DNA from: Dermanyssus gallinae
Lineage: Eukaryota; Arthropoda; Arachnida; Mesostigmata; Dermanyssidae
Assembly (NCBI GenBank): GCA_003439945.1
Contig: QVRM01002392.1
Span: 69,575-133,574 of the forward strand
Length of the DNA: 64,000 nt
Direction: 5' to 3'
Shown here: in pieces, positions 1 to 13,329 of the stretch
Layout: each line of letters opens with the position of its first letter
How positions within the stretch are numbered: position 1 is the stretch's first letter
Notes under the pieces: model-generated
Told to the model about the DNA's origin: nothing
The model's input: the letters and a program-made list of their open reading frames with translations, nothing else
Databases searched by the model: none
Program-made: the position numbers and the translations under genes

Positions 1-789
1 CATGCCTAATATCGCAATAGGTCGGTTTTAACTATTTTCTACCTACATCTGAGAGCTCCGCTAGTCCACGAACACTATTGCACGTGTGGAGAACGACCTC
101 TACACCTTGAACATCACTGATTTATCATGGATCGGTAGCGCGGGCTGTCACGCGATACATCCAGCCCTGAACAATTCCCTCGCACACGCGCTAAGAACTT
201 CGAAAGACTCCCTCCTTGAGGCTTCAATGCTGTATTCTATTACGATAGACGTCCGGAAGGTATGATTATCTTTACCTTCGAAGAGAAGAAGACGCTGGAG
301 GAAGCGCCCATCAACTTCCAAAACGATTAACCACATTTGCAAACTCCAGCTGGCGACAAGAGTCGAGCATGCTCGAGACTTTTCAGACAGAGGCTTTTGC
401 AGAATGTTTGCGGGATTTGGCTATATACAAACCTCGTCAAAATATTTTAGTCGCTCCCGGCGTTCATTCGCTGGAAGTGCAACATTTCGAGAACGAACTT
501 CGCTGCCAGTCTTCTGAATGTCGACAAAGGCTGTTACAACTAATACATAAGACACAAAACGAAGAAAATATTTTTTTGTTACTTTACAACCTAGTTTTTA
601 TAGAGTGCAGGAACATAGTCACGACTTAGACTGGTTCAACAGTCTCAGTCATATGAGTTAATTAAGGGTACTGCGAGAATATGCTATGACATCTCCAATC
701 TGCGAGCTCAAATCTGCGGAAAATAAAAGATAGCTAAGGTGACTCGAGAATCATAAAAACCATGACATTGCTCAAAAGAAGTGCATATT
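1..789. other. no supported gene
   Basis: An 86-residue frame at 369-629 and a 64-residue one on the other strand show no recognised motif. Nothing else seen. Confidence 0.6.
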
Positions 790-1480
790 ACGCGCTACAA
801 ACTAAGATGAACAAGATACTGAGATTCTTCCAGATCGACATAAACAGGCGCCGAGCATCTCATGAGCTTCATAAGGCAACTTTGGGCGCCCTGAACGTTG
901 TCGTATGCTTGATTCGAGTGAGCCACATTGGGCGTTAGCACAAGATCAGCAGTAGCTGTTGACTGAGATACACGGAATCTTGTGAGGAGGCAGGGCAACA
1001 TGGATTGAGCTGGCTAATGGTAAGTTTATTTTCAGCTACTATGCGTCTCCGATTACGAATTTAGAAGTCTAAGCTTCTGGAAGACACTGAAAAGCTACGG
1101 CTTGGCGAAAACGTACACCGTTAGAAGAAGACGCAGTTTAGGGTCTAGGATCCCAGTTGTGCGGAGGAGTGACCCAAGAAGTAGAAGAACCAAATCATTT
1201 ATTGAATGAGTGTACAGAAGAGAACTAATAGTAGTTAACAAATAAGTATGATTTCAACTTCTCGACATTCGGAAAAAGCTGTTGAATATAATACGCTCAG
1301 AGCCTATAAGAAGGCTCAGACCTATAAGAAAGCAGAAATCCAACTGAGAAGGCTGACATAAGGAGAATAGCTCACTACAGGAAATGATGTGAGGAAGTCA
1401 AATCAGAGCCCGGGAGAACAGGGTACTGCAAAGCTGTAAAAACTGAAAGTGGTGCAGGAATTATCTGAGACGGACAGAAA
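790..1480 (+). pseudogene. decayed non-LTR retrotransposon, endonuclease start and linker region
   Basis: Translation from about 805 gives KILRFFQIDINRRRASHELH, which resembles the start of the APE-type endonuclease of R1/jockey elements (typically LQINLNRSRxAHDLL). It is followed by weak CLIRVSHIG and, further on, ATMRLRLRI. Near 1375-1445 a degraded CEEVKSEPGRTGYCKAVK matches the linker between endonuclease and reverse transcriptase. Many stops and frame changes are present. This is an old relic; the identification rests on order and spacing of short motifs. Confidence 0.5.
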
Positions 1481-1499
1481 AGTAGGTAGAACGGGTCAT

Positions 1500-2175
1500 G
1501 AAGGTCATTTTATCGAAATGTTTAGTCATACTAGAAGAGCACGGTCTATCGGTACAACGATCGGCCCTAAGTGCGGTGAACGAGCTGAAAAGTGCAGCGC
1601 GCATAAATAAAATGGCAAAGCGCCAGATACACACGGTGTCTCCTCCTAAGGCTATTAAAGGATCTCATTCATAAGACGTCGGATAGATCACTGAAATTAC
1701 CATGAGGACAGGTGAATGCAAATAAGCCACTTTGCTGGATAGATTATGAGCAAGAAAAAACTCGCCGAGCAAAAGAGAAACGCCCAAACGGACCCAACTC
1801 TGCGACCAAGGGAGATGAAGCCTAGCATGTATTGTAGGTATTACCACGAAAGGTATTCCGGGCATGTCTGGGCTATAAAAACCAAGATAAATTCTTAATA
1901 GGTAGTACACAAGGCCTTAAACAGCCAGTGTCGAGCCAACACTTTCAACCAATCCTATTGCTTGGATATGCGTAAAGGTATTTTCTACGCTGTCGTGAAA
2001 AAAATACACGGTACGTGGCCTATAGTTGACACAATGTTGTAGGGGTTATTTCCGACATATTAATTTTACCAATTTTATGCGGGCATGTTGCATGTAATGG
2101 CATTGTGCTTGAGTATCTATCTATCGGTTCACATATGATACAGATATTTAGGATATTGTTTGCCGGTTTAAAATC

Positions 2176-2212
<37 letters not shown>

Positions 2213-3461
2213 TTAACGTTTATTGCTTTTATGTATATGTTTATACCGATATTACTTTATCAAGACGATTTTATGCGGCAATTGCTTAAGTGCGTACAAG
2301 AGGCACGGCGGATAACAGGACGAGTACGCAATGAAGTATGCCACATCAAATATATATTTTCCGTGGTTGCGATATTACGTTACTGTGCTTTCGTCTTAGG
2401 AACGAACGCTGCTGAGCATACGTTTGCGGTTTATTTTTCTACTCTTTTGGAAGCGACTTGAGTCGGAATTGTGGGCCGAGCTCATTTGTCATACTTGAGC
2501 TGATCGATTGGAACAGGCTATTTGGTGCTCAGTTGGGAAGTAAACCTCGTTGCGCCCAAACATAGCATAAACTATCCTCTCCTGATATATTGGGCATTTG
2601 TATAGGGCACTGCAAATGCGGAGACGTTTATACTCTCGTCGGACGAATACGTCGAACGCTTGACAAAGAACTAGTTGTAGTGCAGATCGTTGACTATTGT
2701 CATAGAAGCACTACAGTCGTTTGCAGTTAACCTTGTTACCGTTGTGGCGTGCCATAATAGGTTTTGTCTCAAGCAACGTCTTTCACTTGACCAAGTGTCA
2801 TGTTATTTAGTGTAACTCGTGTATGCACTTGGGCAATTGCCGCGTCACAAGCACTCAACTTGAATATACACGCCCATGGCAATCCTTCCATTATACTTTG
2901 GAGGCCCAGGCAAACCTATCTATTTGCGCGTTAATATTAATATTGGAATTATATGATCGCCGCTGCGGTTAATCGCCGAGATACAATGCCGCAATGCAAT
3001 CTTGTGCATCTTAAATGAATTAGCACGTCGCCTGCTTATATTTTTAATTGCATTTTGTATATATGTATTGTAAGTGTATGTGTATGTACATAAATCAGAT
3101 ACCGTGATAGCTGACCATGTCCTTAGTGTAAGTGTGTATTTGTGTTAAATCGCTACACGAGGATAATATGAATGTATTATTGGATGAAAATAGCTATCTG
3201 CACGTCGCAATTGCATTAAATAACGGAACAAATACACGGTATACTGTTACGTAAACTAGATAGATTGTAGGATATATTTTGTGGATTTTGAGTAACTACC
3301 GCCATTAATTTGCGCTAATCTCACAACGTCTCGTGAACTAGCCATACTAAAGGCTCGTCGGGGGGTAATGGAATCGACGCGGCCAATCATTCCGTTTGCT
3401 GAGCTCGGCAAACCTATCTGCTGGAAGATGTCTAGTTTTGGATAGATGCGAATGACGTATG

Positions 3462-3500
<39 letters not shown>

Positions 3501-3600
3501 CACGTGGTTTATTGGCGAAACTACATTTTACAACGGCTAAGTTCTTGCCAAAAATACTAATCGAAGATTGCCCACATTGAGGACACAAATTCACAACGCA
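1500..3600. other. AT-rich, no gene
   Basis: Contains (TA)n at 2180-2210 and 3470-3500. The 118-residue frame at 2105-2461 includes the (TA)n and has no recognised domain. Confidence 0.6.
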
Positions 3601-3620
3601 CACGATTAGATTGTGAATAT

Positions 3621-3735
3621 TGTCGAGTCTGGTGGCGTGGTGCATTCGTCTGCGCCTCGCAACTCGAAGAGACACATAGGTGCACGGGTTCGAGCCCCAC
3701 CGTTGCACATTTGTATTTATGGGGGTCCAGCAAAT
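3621..3735 (+). mobile_element. SINE copy 1 (third family, tRNA-like head)
   Basis: TGTCGAGTCTGGTGGCGTGG-TGCATTCGTCTGCGCCTCGC carries box A, and GTGCACGGGTTCGAGCCCCA carries box B, followed by CCGTTGCACATTTGTATTTA-TGGGGGTC. The same arrangement occurs inverted at 23.6-23.8 and 26.4-26.6 kb and as a head fragment at 49.8 kb. Confidence 0.75.
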
Positions 3736-4499
3736 AAAAGGTTGGTCAGATATGTAAATGTATATCTCTGTATAGTAACATTCGCTTGGTCCGTTGATCA
3801 ACGAAGGCAAGGCATACGATATAGATTATGTGGCAACGATTTCATTAATATATATATATATATATATATATCCTAGCGCTTGATGTATCTGCAAGACATA
3901 AGAATGACTGCGACAATAAAAAGCAGCGACTGAATGTTGCAATGACAATAGAAAGTTGATGAGCTCAACTCGTGTCACTACAATCTTCCTAAATACCTTG
4001 GAGAGATAAATGGTCTCTAACACACGGCTTTGAACTCCAAATCTTTGTGTATCGACTGGAGATATTGGACGGTACCTCGACAGTAGCGCCCTGTCACTAA
4101 CGGTATATGAATCGATGGTAGCAAAATGCCAATTTATTGTGTCGGCGACGTCACTTTTCAACATCAGGAATCGAGCGTTATAGTTGAAGTTCTTGCCGCG
4201 CTCAACTATAAAGCTCAGAGCGGTTTCCAAGTCAGCACGTTTTCTTTACTAGAGTACACTTAGAAGATTTAATATTTCTCTGCAAACATATTTTTACTAG
4301 CATGACGTCGTAGCTAATGCAATTCTGCAGAAAAAAATATGCAACTTAGTCAGGCTATTCAAGCGAGTCATCCCGAAGAACGAGAAAGAGGATTTATAGA
4401 GGTTGAGAACAATGTCTTTGACAGTCTCGAACACATCGGCTGTTGACATCGGAGTTGACATCGGCTGCATCAAAAATCCTGTCACCAGGAAGCACCACA

Positions 4500-5230
4500 A
4501 AGTCGATCTAGAAGGATTTTGATGCTGGCTTTATCCTGAGTTCGAAGTAGTTGCGGAGATCCTCAACGTGCCGAGTGATCAAGTTCTGTGTTGTCTGAAT
4601 TTTAGGCAACACCCGTCAAATGGTCTGCCAGTAACATTTTCAAAAACAGCAGATTGGATAAACAAGAACTTGAAATAACTTAATAATACGACAATGTGGT
4701 TAATTCATGAAGCTGATAATGTGCGAGGTGACGCGACCAATTAGATAATACAAGTCCCTGCTGGAAGAGAATGAGATGTGATCAGAAAGGTGCGAGTCCG
4801 CACTTAAGCTGATGTTAGCATCACCTTAGACTAGGCATGGAAGTAACGCGCATATAGACAAAATACCGTCTAACATTTTAAGCGGAGATTCTCTATGAAC
4901 TCTACTGCTTGAAAAGAAACCGATGATGTAGTATTCGCTTTACTATGAATACGTACAGTTTGTACATTGCCATCAAGACTATTAATTTGCGGATGAGGAC
5001 AAAGCTCTCCAAGTTGAGCACACGTACTATATACATAGATGGCAACTCCTCCACCAAGCTTATTCGAGCAGCGGTTTTTACACTAAACAGTCAAAACTCT
5101 CCATTGAATAAGCAGGAATGTCAAAATCCCTAAGCCATGTTTCACTAACTGTCGCAATGTCGAAACAGAATCTCCTCTCGTACAAATAAAAAAAACTCTA
5201 CATTTTTAAGCTGCCCTGATTTTGCTATAG
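4500..5230 (-). pseudogene. decayed non-LTR retrotransposon endonuclease domain
   Basis: On the minus strand, near 5160-5100, the translation reads TVSETWLRDFDIPAYSMESF. Near 5060-5034 comes LGGGVAIYV, and near 4795-4768 LSDHISF. These are the ETWL, RGGGVAIYV and LSDHRxI blocks of CR1/L2-type APE endonucleases, in the correct order over about 400 bases. Frame changes and stops between the blocks show it is dead. Its 3' continuation below 4.5 kb is not recognisable. Confidence 0.55.
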
Positions 5231-5299
5231 ACCCTCTGTGCCGGCATTGAGCAATGAATATACAATTCTAGAAACGATGTTTAGACTCCCAAATAAATC

Positions 5300-7800
5300 G
5301 ATGTAACTATGTTTAAGCATTAATCCTCAAACAAGTAAAGACAATATATACTGCTATGATCAATATTGTCGCTATGGTCGTGGTCGGAATGGAGGTAACA
5401 CTCGGCAGGTTAACTCGCACTTTAAGGTCCGTGCCGACGTCTCAACAACCAATGAACGATCCACAGACGCGCACGTTGGTGTGGCCAACTCGTTTTCTGA
5501 TTGTCTGATGAAGGGTTGGACTCTGCAGAGTCAACTATTTTCAGGGATGTGGCATTTGGATTGTGGTTTCGATGGTCACCTGTTGCATATACCGGCATTC
5601 CATAAGGGCTCTTCACCTTTCAACTGTACATGCATAAAGTGGACATGCAGCAAACAACGCACTTGACTCCGTTTGTGCAGCTTACATACGGCCAGCGTGG
5701 TGGCTAGATTTGCGTTGATCGTTACCGACAACCTGAGGCAACACAATCAAGTGCTTGCAAAAGGCTCCTGGATGCATTGTTAATTATGCGTTTCGGATGC
5801 TAGGAACGCCTCAATAGGTAGTACCTTGTTTAACTGCAGAAGTAATCTGTCCATAGGTACAGTCAAAGTCAGTTTTTTTGCCCCGAGCAGAGGACAGATT
5901 TGTTCTTACATATCCTCTTTTGAATAAGATAACGCCGAGTCTTTTAATGCAGACAGAGTATCTTAATCAGAAAACACTGTACTTCGGTCATTGCTCTGCC
6001 TAGTCAAGATGCTTGGCAAGCACCTCTTGCAAAGTTTTAAGCTAATAAATAGAACCAAGCATAAATGCTAGCTTCGAAGGCGCAAAAAGACGATAAAGCT
6101 TGCAACAGAGCGGTAGAAGTTTGTCTCCAAATGGCTCACAACTGGCAACCAGTTCTTCATTGATCACTGTTTCAGTCGTTCGCCCAAGTAACTTTGCCCT
6201 TTTAACCGGTTCATCCACTTCATGCGTTTCCTTTTTATTAATTACATTTCATCCTGCGTGGGCACCAACGTCAGAGTCATCATTAGCTTCAACTTTTGCC
6301 TTGGTCTCGGTAGCACTCGCGCAATTGATGTCGTCCACAGAATCATTCCTTTCGATACCAAAAGCAGAAGCGTGCTGTACCACTTGTGATGAACTAGCTT
6401 CGGCCAGAGAGGTTGAATCATTTCACAGCACTCGAAGCAACAATAGAGTTTAGGACAGCCAGCTAGCTTTAATTAGCCAGACCTGACCTTAATTGCTAAT
6501 TGCTTTCGAAGCATCCTTCACTTTAAACTTCGTGATCAAAGCAGCTTTCCCAGAGAGCAAACGATATATATAAATATGCGAGTCTGCGCCTGCTGACCAC
6601 GAGCAAGGTGGCAGGGTTGCGAGTTGATCCAACCATATGCCATTTTACTATTTGTTTTTGTCCCCAGAGACAACCGAACAAGCTGCCAGATGTGCCGGTA
6701 CCGATCGCCAGCGCAAAGGTTAGACCTACGGAGCCCCGTAGGCGATAGTAGAGGTGGCACAACAACCAGCACCAAAACATCTACTATGCACATGTGCACC
6801 AAGCCAAATCACGGCCAAAGGCGAAAACCATCGAATTACAATGACCCAAGCAACTCTCGTCAACGAAACGTCGGAAACACTCGGCCACGAAGACTCAGAC
6901 GTGTACGCGATTGATCCCTGCAGAAGCACAAAGAGCTAACGCTTACACAGAACATTACAGACATTATAGAGATAAAGCCGCAAAGCGAAAGTATTGAATA
7001 TCGTAGTATCCCACACGGCATTGATATATATATATATATATATATATATACTTTAAACTGAATCTTCCTTTATAAGTAAATAAGTAACATGCTTACGTTA
7101 TGACTAATAATTTATAGGTGGTTAATATGTTTTTAGGGACTAGTGATAGCGAAGTAAGCAGCAAGATATGTAACCGTTTCTCTCCCTGTCACTTTCTTCC
7201 ACCAGGTATAATGATACTTCACAAAAGCTTCGCGGTTATATTAGCGAGCGAGAGCGGGTGTGTGTGCGGGTGTCTTCAAGCTCGCTACTCCCAATGACGT
7301 AACAATAAGTTCCCACACAGCAGCGTAAGGTCACATGACATCTTTCCGCAGGAGCGGAAGGCTTCCGCTACAATGAAAAAACCGCCACCCTGCAACGAAC
7401 TTCCTGACGTTTCAGCCTCGAGCCCTTTAAGCAAGCCTTACTTCGAAGACTTTTGTCAAGGTTTCCGATGCTTTGAGGGGGGGGGGGGCTGATCCCCAAT
7501 CTTCGAGGAGGCTTCGGCGGGCATAAAGCAGACCAACAACACCGCCGCCTAAAACAGCCTGTCGGCTCAGCGAAAACTAACATGCAGAACAAAAGTAATT
7601 ATCGAACCAAAACCCCTTTTGACACCAATTCATGTCGAAAGTTGTGAACATCTTCTCATGTAGAAACAAGGCCTACATCAACCAGACCAAGGAGCTATGC
7701 CCTATTGAACGATGTCCAAAACCCACTTAATCCCTGAACATAGCGTATCAGCTTCTATCACACAAATAAATCATTATTATTATTTGATTCGTTCAACTGA
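5300..7800. other. no supported gene
   Basis: Holds (TA)n at 7022-7051 and a G-run near 7477-7488. The 117-residue Ser-rich frame at 6100-6453 is unrecognised. A weak tRNA-like head may lie at 6585-6640. Confidence 0.55.
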
Positions 7801-7807
7801 GTATATA

Positions 7808-9150
7808 TTTTTTTTTTGAACAAGGTCATTTATTTATTATATACACAATTACAATGGTATGTTGTTTCATACATTTACAATTATTTGCAAGGAGGATATA
7901 GTAATTTAAAACCTACTACAGTTACTATTGTGTTGGTAAAAAGTTGCAGCCGGAATAAAATTACTTGTGTTTACCTCTATGCGAGGGTTAATTTAGGAAG
8001 ACAAGTGTATCCATTATTGACGGGGTAATAGGTATGACTTTAAATTCTCCTTAAAGTTATTTAAGGATTTCAAACAACGCAAGCTAACCGGAAGAGTGTT
8101 CCACTCTCTGACAGCTCGCACGCCAAACGCTTGGCTGCCCTTGCTGCTTCGATGCATGCGGATCTTCAGTGTGACCGTGTTTGATGCTCTGGTCTCTCTC
8201 GCCCCTCCAAGGCGATCAAGTTCTAGTATCTTCGGCCCAATCCCATGGATATTCTTAAACATCACTATCAAGGTTAAATAGCGCATGGTATTTTCTATAT
8301 CTAAAATATTGTGTTGTTTTCTCTCTCGACTGGCCGATCCCCGAAACATACGAAGAAAGCGCCCCTGTGCCACACTCAGTCGCTGCGCCCAACCCTTACT
8401 GCAGGCAGTCCAGAATTCCGACCCGTACGTAAGGTGACTCAAGAAAAAGGCGTTGTAGAGCAGCTTGCATGAAGATGCTCCAATTTGGTTCTTGATGTAT
8501 CTTGATGAGTTTGTGATGACAGCAAGTCGACGGATAAGGGTCTCTACATGCGCGTTGCCAGAGAGTTTTGCATCTACTGTTACACCCAGGACCTTGACAC
8601 AGTCGCTGGGTTGAATCAGGTGGCCATTTATGATTACAGGTGGCATTCGAGGAATGGCGTTACCCTGTTCGAAGACCACCACCTGAGTTTTCTTTGCATT
8701 GATAGCAATACGGTTTGCTGCACACCAAGCGTTGAGGGCAGTGACATCCTGCATCATCACCCGGTGTACCTCCTCACCAGACTGCCCAACATATTTCAAA
8801 GTGCTGTCGTCAGCATAAATGATAGCGGCTCCTCGTGCGATATTTTCCATATCATTTATAAAGCAGAGGAAGGCTAGTGGGCCAATGCATGAGCCCTGAG
8901 GTATACCTAGCAAAACCGGGAGCAGTTCCGACCGGGTTCCCCCCACGTCCACAAGCTGGTGACGCCCGAGGAAGTACGCCGATAGCAGTTTAATAGCGTG
9001 CTCGTCAAAGCCCAGGTGCTTGAATTTAAGTAAGAGAATATCTGAACGAACGCTGTCAAAGGCGCGTCTAAGATCTAAAAAAAGTGCTGCACTATATGCA
9101 GGGCAATATTTGATTGTTTCATGCACCACAATGTAACTGTTCTAATATGT
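7808..9150 (-). mobile_element. 5'-truncated non-LTR retrotransposon with reverse transcriptase
   Basis: Minus-strand frame 9129-8014 (371 residues) carries reverse transcriptase motif A (FLDLRRAFDS), motif B (GIPQGSCIGPLAF), motif C (IYADDSTL), and a CR1/jockey-like C-terminal domain ending EWNTLPVSLRCLKSLNNFKE. It lacks the endonuclease and the first third of the polymerase, so the copy is 5' truncated near 9.15 kb. A short 3' UTR follows, and an A-run (T-run on plus, 7808-7816) marks the 3' end next to a low-complexity TTATTA region. The remaining frame has no internal stops, so insertion is fairly recent, but the copy cannot move alone. Confidence 0.9.
8014..9129 (-). pseudogene. reverse transcriptase ORF2 fragment (YADD)
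   Basis: This is the coding part of the truncated element. The ORF start at 9129 is not a true start, since the frame simply begins where the insertion was truncated (GTG, no upstream ATG). The catalytic Asp residues of motifs A and C (FLDLRRAFD and YADD) are present. The C-terminal part (KTQVVVFEQ, CVKVLGVTVDAKL, LTYGSEFW) is the thumb and connection region seen in CR1/jockey-type elements. The ORF has no RNase H domain. Confidence 0.85.
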
Positions 9151-9372
9151 TTAGATCTATAAATATTTATATATACGCATGTACATGAAAATATACATTC
9201 ATAACGTATGTAGCGTGTATATTTATTTATCTTGGTTGCTGCCAAGCGTTAAATATCGTGCAATAAATTGGTCAGCACTTGCAAAGCGCTCACTCCATTA
9301 TCTCTCATCGCTGGAGCACTAAATATTGTAGTGCTTAATAGTGGTCTATCTACACTCAGCTGAGTAAAATAA

Positions 9373-9385
9373 ATAATAATAATAA

Positions 9386-9478
<93 letters not shown>
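9373..9478. repeat. (TAA)n microsatellite, about 35 units
   Basis: Nearly pure AATAAT from 9373 to 9478 with one early interruption. Confidence 0.97.
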
Positions 9479-9480
<2 letters not shown>

Positions 9481-9579
9481 TTCACTTGTATGCTGAGGGC
9501 TAGGTAACCAATCATAGACGAATTGAGTAGGATGAAGACAACCTTCATTACTACATACATACTTCATTGGTATGTTTGG

Positions 9580-9615
<36 letters not shown>

Positions 9616-9999
9616 AAATTAGGCAAATCAACTCACATGTGTTTTCTAGGAACGCATTGACCCCGCGCAACAAATCGACATTTGATGACAACAATGTATG
9701 CTGGACGACTTAGCGTCTGCGCCAGCCTTAATATCGAAAATAGTTTTAGGCCACATATAAATGTCACTCTTAACTTATAATGTGGCCCACTGCATGAGCC
9801 ATTCTGGACAGACTGAGACTTGAACGACAAACTTGACGTCGCTAACATATGTCGGACTTAGGACAAAGTCGAGCAAGTTTGCCGCGACGTAAACGCCGCC
9901 ACACTTCATTGCGGCGAATGCGGTGCGTAGAGAACGACATAAACGAAATGAAGTTAACCTTTTAGCCACTGAGGCCTAGGCCGATAGATGGCCATGTAA

Positions 10000-12100
10000 C
10001 GTTTACGTACGCAGTAGCCTGGCGCAGCAGCAGCTGCAGCAGCACCAGCGGCACTTGGATAGCAGCCGTGAAGAGCCTTGTCGACTCGAGGTAACGCATC
10101 CAGGCCAATCCGGAGAGCTCAATCCTTTCAGAGCTGCGCTGCTGGCCTTCCGTGTTTATTATGTTTGGTCAGGCAGGCATTTCCTGCGCTGCCCAATCTA
10201 TTACCCACCCTCGATCATGGCATCCTTGCTCCTCCCATGAACCAACGGGAGCTACACTGCGCTATCTTGCCTGCTTCTAAATGCCAGCCAACGACTGGCG
10301 ACGACCACGAACTACCACCTGGCAGAACCACTACCTGCAACCGACGGCTTTCATTTGAACTTGCTACTTACCTTTCAAAAGTTTGTCCCTTTCAGTAACA
10401 TTTGGCTCATCGCTTGACAGAGCCATGATGTTCTCTGTAAAGGCGCCCTCCTACTGGTCGTCTTGTTTTTATGTTTGTTTCGCCTTCTTCCTCGCGTTCG
10501 CGTTTCTCTGCGATCGGTTTCTCTCGCGGTCGGAAACTCTTCCGACCGCGCACTACGCGCAGCCTAAATCTATCACGTCTGTTGGGGCGAACACAGTTTG
10601 CTGTGCACACGGAGGTCGATTCCGATCTCCACGTCGGTCGCGGCAACGCTCTCGTTCCGACAAACCGAGCTTCTCAAGTTCGACTTCTCGCGCCAGACTA
10701 GAAGAAGAGGAAGAAGCTGCCGTGTCGTTTTGTGCACGCAGCGGCTACTGTAACACCAAACAGCTGCTCCGAAACACTGCCACTATTTAGTCTCTCGCTC
10801 TGGTTTGTGCGGCTAATAGTGATAGTAAATAGTCTGCCGTTATAGCTGCACTTCCGCCTACGGTGGGAGCGGTGGGGGAACAGGACATGCGTGGCGACAG
10901 AACAGAAGGAAGGGACAGCGTGGTTACTCTATAGTCAGCATGCCAACAGCTAGCTGAATGATGTCGGTGATGCGGCTGATGATAACAGGGATCGCGATCA
11001 GCGAGATCAAGCCAGTAACCAAATTGGCGATGTTGTCTCTCAGAAGCACCATAGGGGAGAACAGCACTCGCACAGTTTGACGGGTCGGGTCGGACGAGTT
11101 GAACGAATGTCGTTCTGCGTTGTAGCTTTTGTTGTTGTTGCTGCTGTTGTTGTTGTGATATGGGGGTAGTCAGCGGAGTCAGCCGTTTGTGCGGGTGGGT
11201 GCGTGTGTGTATGTGGTTAGCTTCCCCTCAGCAGTCAGACGGATTGTTGTAGGGATAGATGTTGTCGACGGCTGTCGGTGGGAAGAGGTACGGGGAAACT
11301 GCTACGGGAACGGAAAGGCACGACGAGATATAGAGAACGTATACGCAAAGGAGAGCAACGTCACAGACGGGAATATGCTTCTTTAGGGAAGGATGTTTTG
11401 CTACCACTATTTGTCTGATTAGCACTACGGCCGGCGGCAACTGTCGTCGAGTCGTCGCATAGCGGCCGTTGTTAACACGCACGCTGAGTTACTGCCGAAC
11501 TGCCGCCATCTTGGACTGGGGGTGGTGCTGTGGAGTGGCGTGCCGTGTTGTCCGTATCCTTGCGCGTCGCGGTGTCATGTCACCACGAACGGACGGACGG
11601 ACGCACGGCCGAGGACAACGAAGGACTGGGGAAAGAGAACCCGGAGCGAAAACGGGGCCCGATGACGTCAGCCCGAGGACAGGAGAAGACAACAAGAAGA
11701 GAGGAGGAAAGGAGGACCCCTCGGCCTTCCTGGCTAGGGCGGGGGGGGGAGGCGATTGGGAGAGGGCTGCCGCTGGAGGCTTGTCGTACTCGGTATCCTC
11801 CAGCTGCGTAATGAGGGCACTGCTCTGAGGGCCATATGCCCGCCTCACCACCCCCCTCACCACCCACGCCGGAAAAGATTCATTGAATTCGATTTGAGCA
11901 AGGTTGCCAAGATGAGACTGCGCGGCGGGCGGTACGCCCAGCGACACCGCACAACAACATGAATGAGACAGTCTTATGTTTTGCTTCATGAGAACTCCCT
12001 ACGGAACTCGCAGCTGACTGGCTAACGGCCGGACTGCTATCAGGATTAGCAGACTTCGAGGAGTCGACCTTGCAGACCCGAGCGACCTTGTTTAGCAACT
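10000..12100. promoter_or_regulatory. GC-rich, CAG/GTT-repeat-containing zone, possible promoter and 5' UTR
   Basis: Base composition rises sharply above the AT-rich surroundings, with CGC, GTCG and GTTGTTGTT runs and short CAG repeats at 10020-10050. Several overlapping open frames exist on both strands, as expected from few stop codons at this composition, and none shows a recognised domain. It could hold the first exon of a gene not otherwise visible, perhaps of the glycosyltransferase gene 11 kb downstream. Confidence 0.3.
10525..10550. repeat. perfect 11-bp GC-rich hairpin
   Basis: CGCGGTCGGAA, loop ACTC, TTCCGACCGCG. It lies in the GC-rich zone; in eukaryotic DNA this has no assumed terminator role. 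Confidence 0.6.
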
Positions 12101-12370
12101 ACATACGTTACTTTATTGAAATAAACAAGCACAGGTTATCTTCTATAATGTATATTGCTAAGCAATCCAAATCTACTGTATAGAGGCAGGTATGGCAAGT
12201 TGTCATATGAGACAGATTATATAGGTGATTTCATGAGGCCTCGCAAGGGGTCTCGAAGAATATGACGCCACACTCTAATGAGAGTGGCGACTGTCGAAAC
12301 TCATAAATTTCGCAGTGGATGCGTAGTAGGTACTGATGTGTATATATGACATATGTTTACTACATACGAG

Positions 12371-12401
<31 letters not shown>

Positions 12402-12939
12402 CAGACACGGGCGATAGCCTTTTCTGCAAAATTACCTGAATAGTTATAACTGTTTGAATTTATGTAATAATAGAAATTTCAAGCTCAATGAAGAATTATT
12501 AAACTTAAATAAATTTGCCGTCCGGAGAAGACGGTCCTGTATATATATATAATTTTTTTGGTAAAACGAGTAAAAAATAAGTTTATTTTGTTTTCTTAAA
12601 GAGCGTTCTCTGAAGGGCAGTTGAAGACAAGTTTGCATAGTATGGTTACGGTTGCCGTTGTTATACTGCGATGATGATGGGACGAAGCTCGCTGAAGCTA
12701 TTCATAGCTTTAACGCCCACACCTAACCTCGCATCATGTAACCTTACACCATCACTATGTCAAAAGAGAATGGTGTGGTATGCTTCAGCGACTGACGACT
12801 ATTCAAACAGAAAGATATACCTAAAGTGCATCTTCTGTTTTCTCGCAGCAAATTTAGTCTTGCTGGTTAGTCACTTAAAATGTAAAACCATGTTTAACCG
12901 GGTCGCGCAATAGTCAACTGCTTGGCGATGTGGTGGAAG

Positions 12940-13024
12940 CAAATACACAACTGGACCAAAAAAATAATAAAGTCGCAAATACACAACTGGACCAAAAAAA
13001 TAATAAAGTCGCAAATACACAACA
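12940..13024. repeat. 36-bp tandem repeat, 2.4 copies
   Basis: Two identical units beginning CAAATACACAACTGGACCAA at 12940 and 12976, then 13 bases of a third. Confidence 0.95.
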
Positions 13025-13329
13025 AGTGGGCCAAACACCAAAAAGACCGTACACGTGGCCCTGGCAGATTATCTTTAGATACCGTTGAACGTCCACTAAA
13101 ACTAAGAAATCAATACAACTGCAATCAAATACGCGATACTTCTTATCCTTGCAGTACCAGTATTATCTTATTGATTCCTTACAATATAATTAACAAATAA
13201 ACAACAAAGAGAAAACGGAAGTACTGTGCCACCAATTATGCCTATGAGCCGGAAAATATTCTGAATCACATTAAAAAACGTAACAACAAAAACGTTTACT
13301 TTCATTCATAATTTTATTAGTTCCGTGCT

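Noticed and set aside
9346..9567. Poly-Leu and poly-Tyr proteins
   Set aside because: They are the (TAA)n microsatellite in translation.
11469..11989. Overlapping 119- to 166-residue frames in the GC-rich zone
   Set aside because: Few stop codons are expected at this composition, frames overlap on both strands, and no domain or splice pattern supports one of them.
12940..13024. A CRISPR-like array
   Set aside because: The units are head-to-tail without spacers; it is an ordinary tandem repeat.
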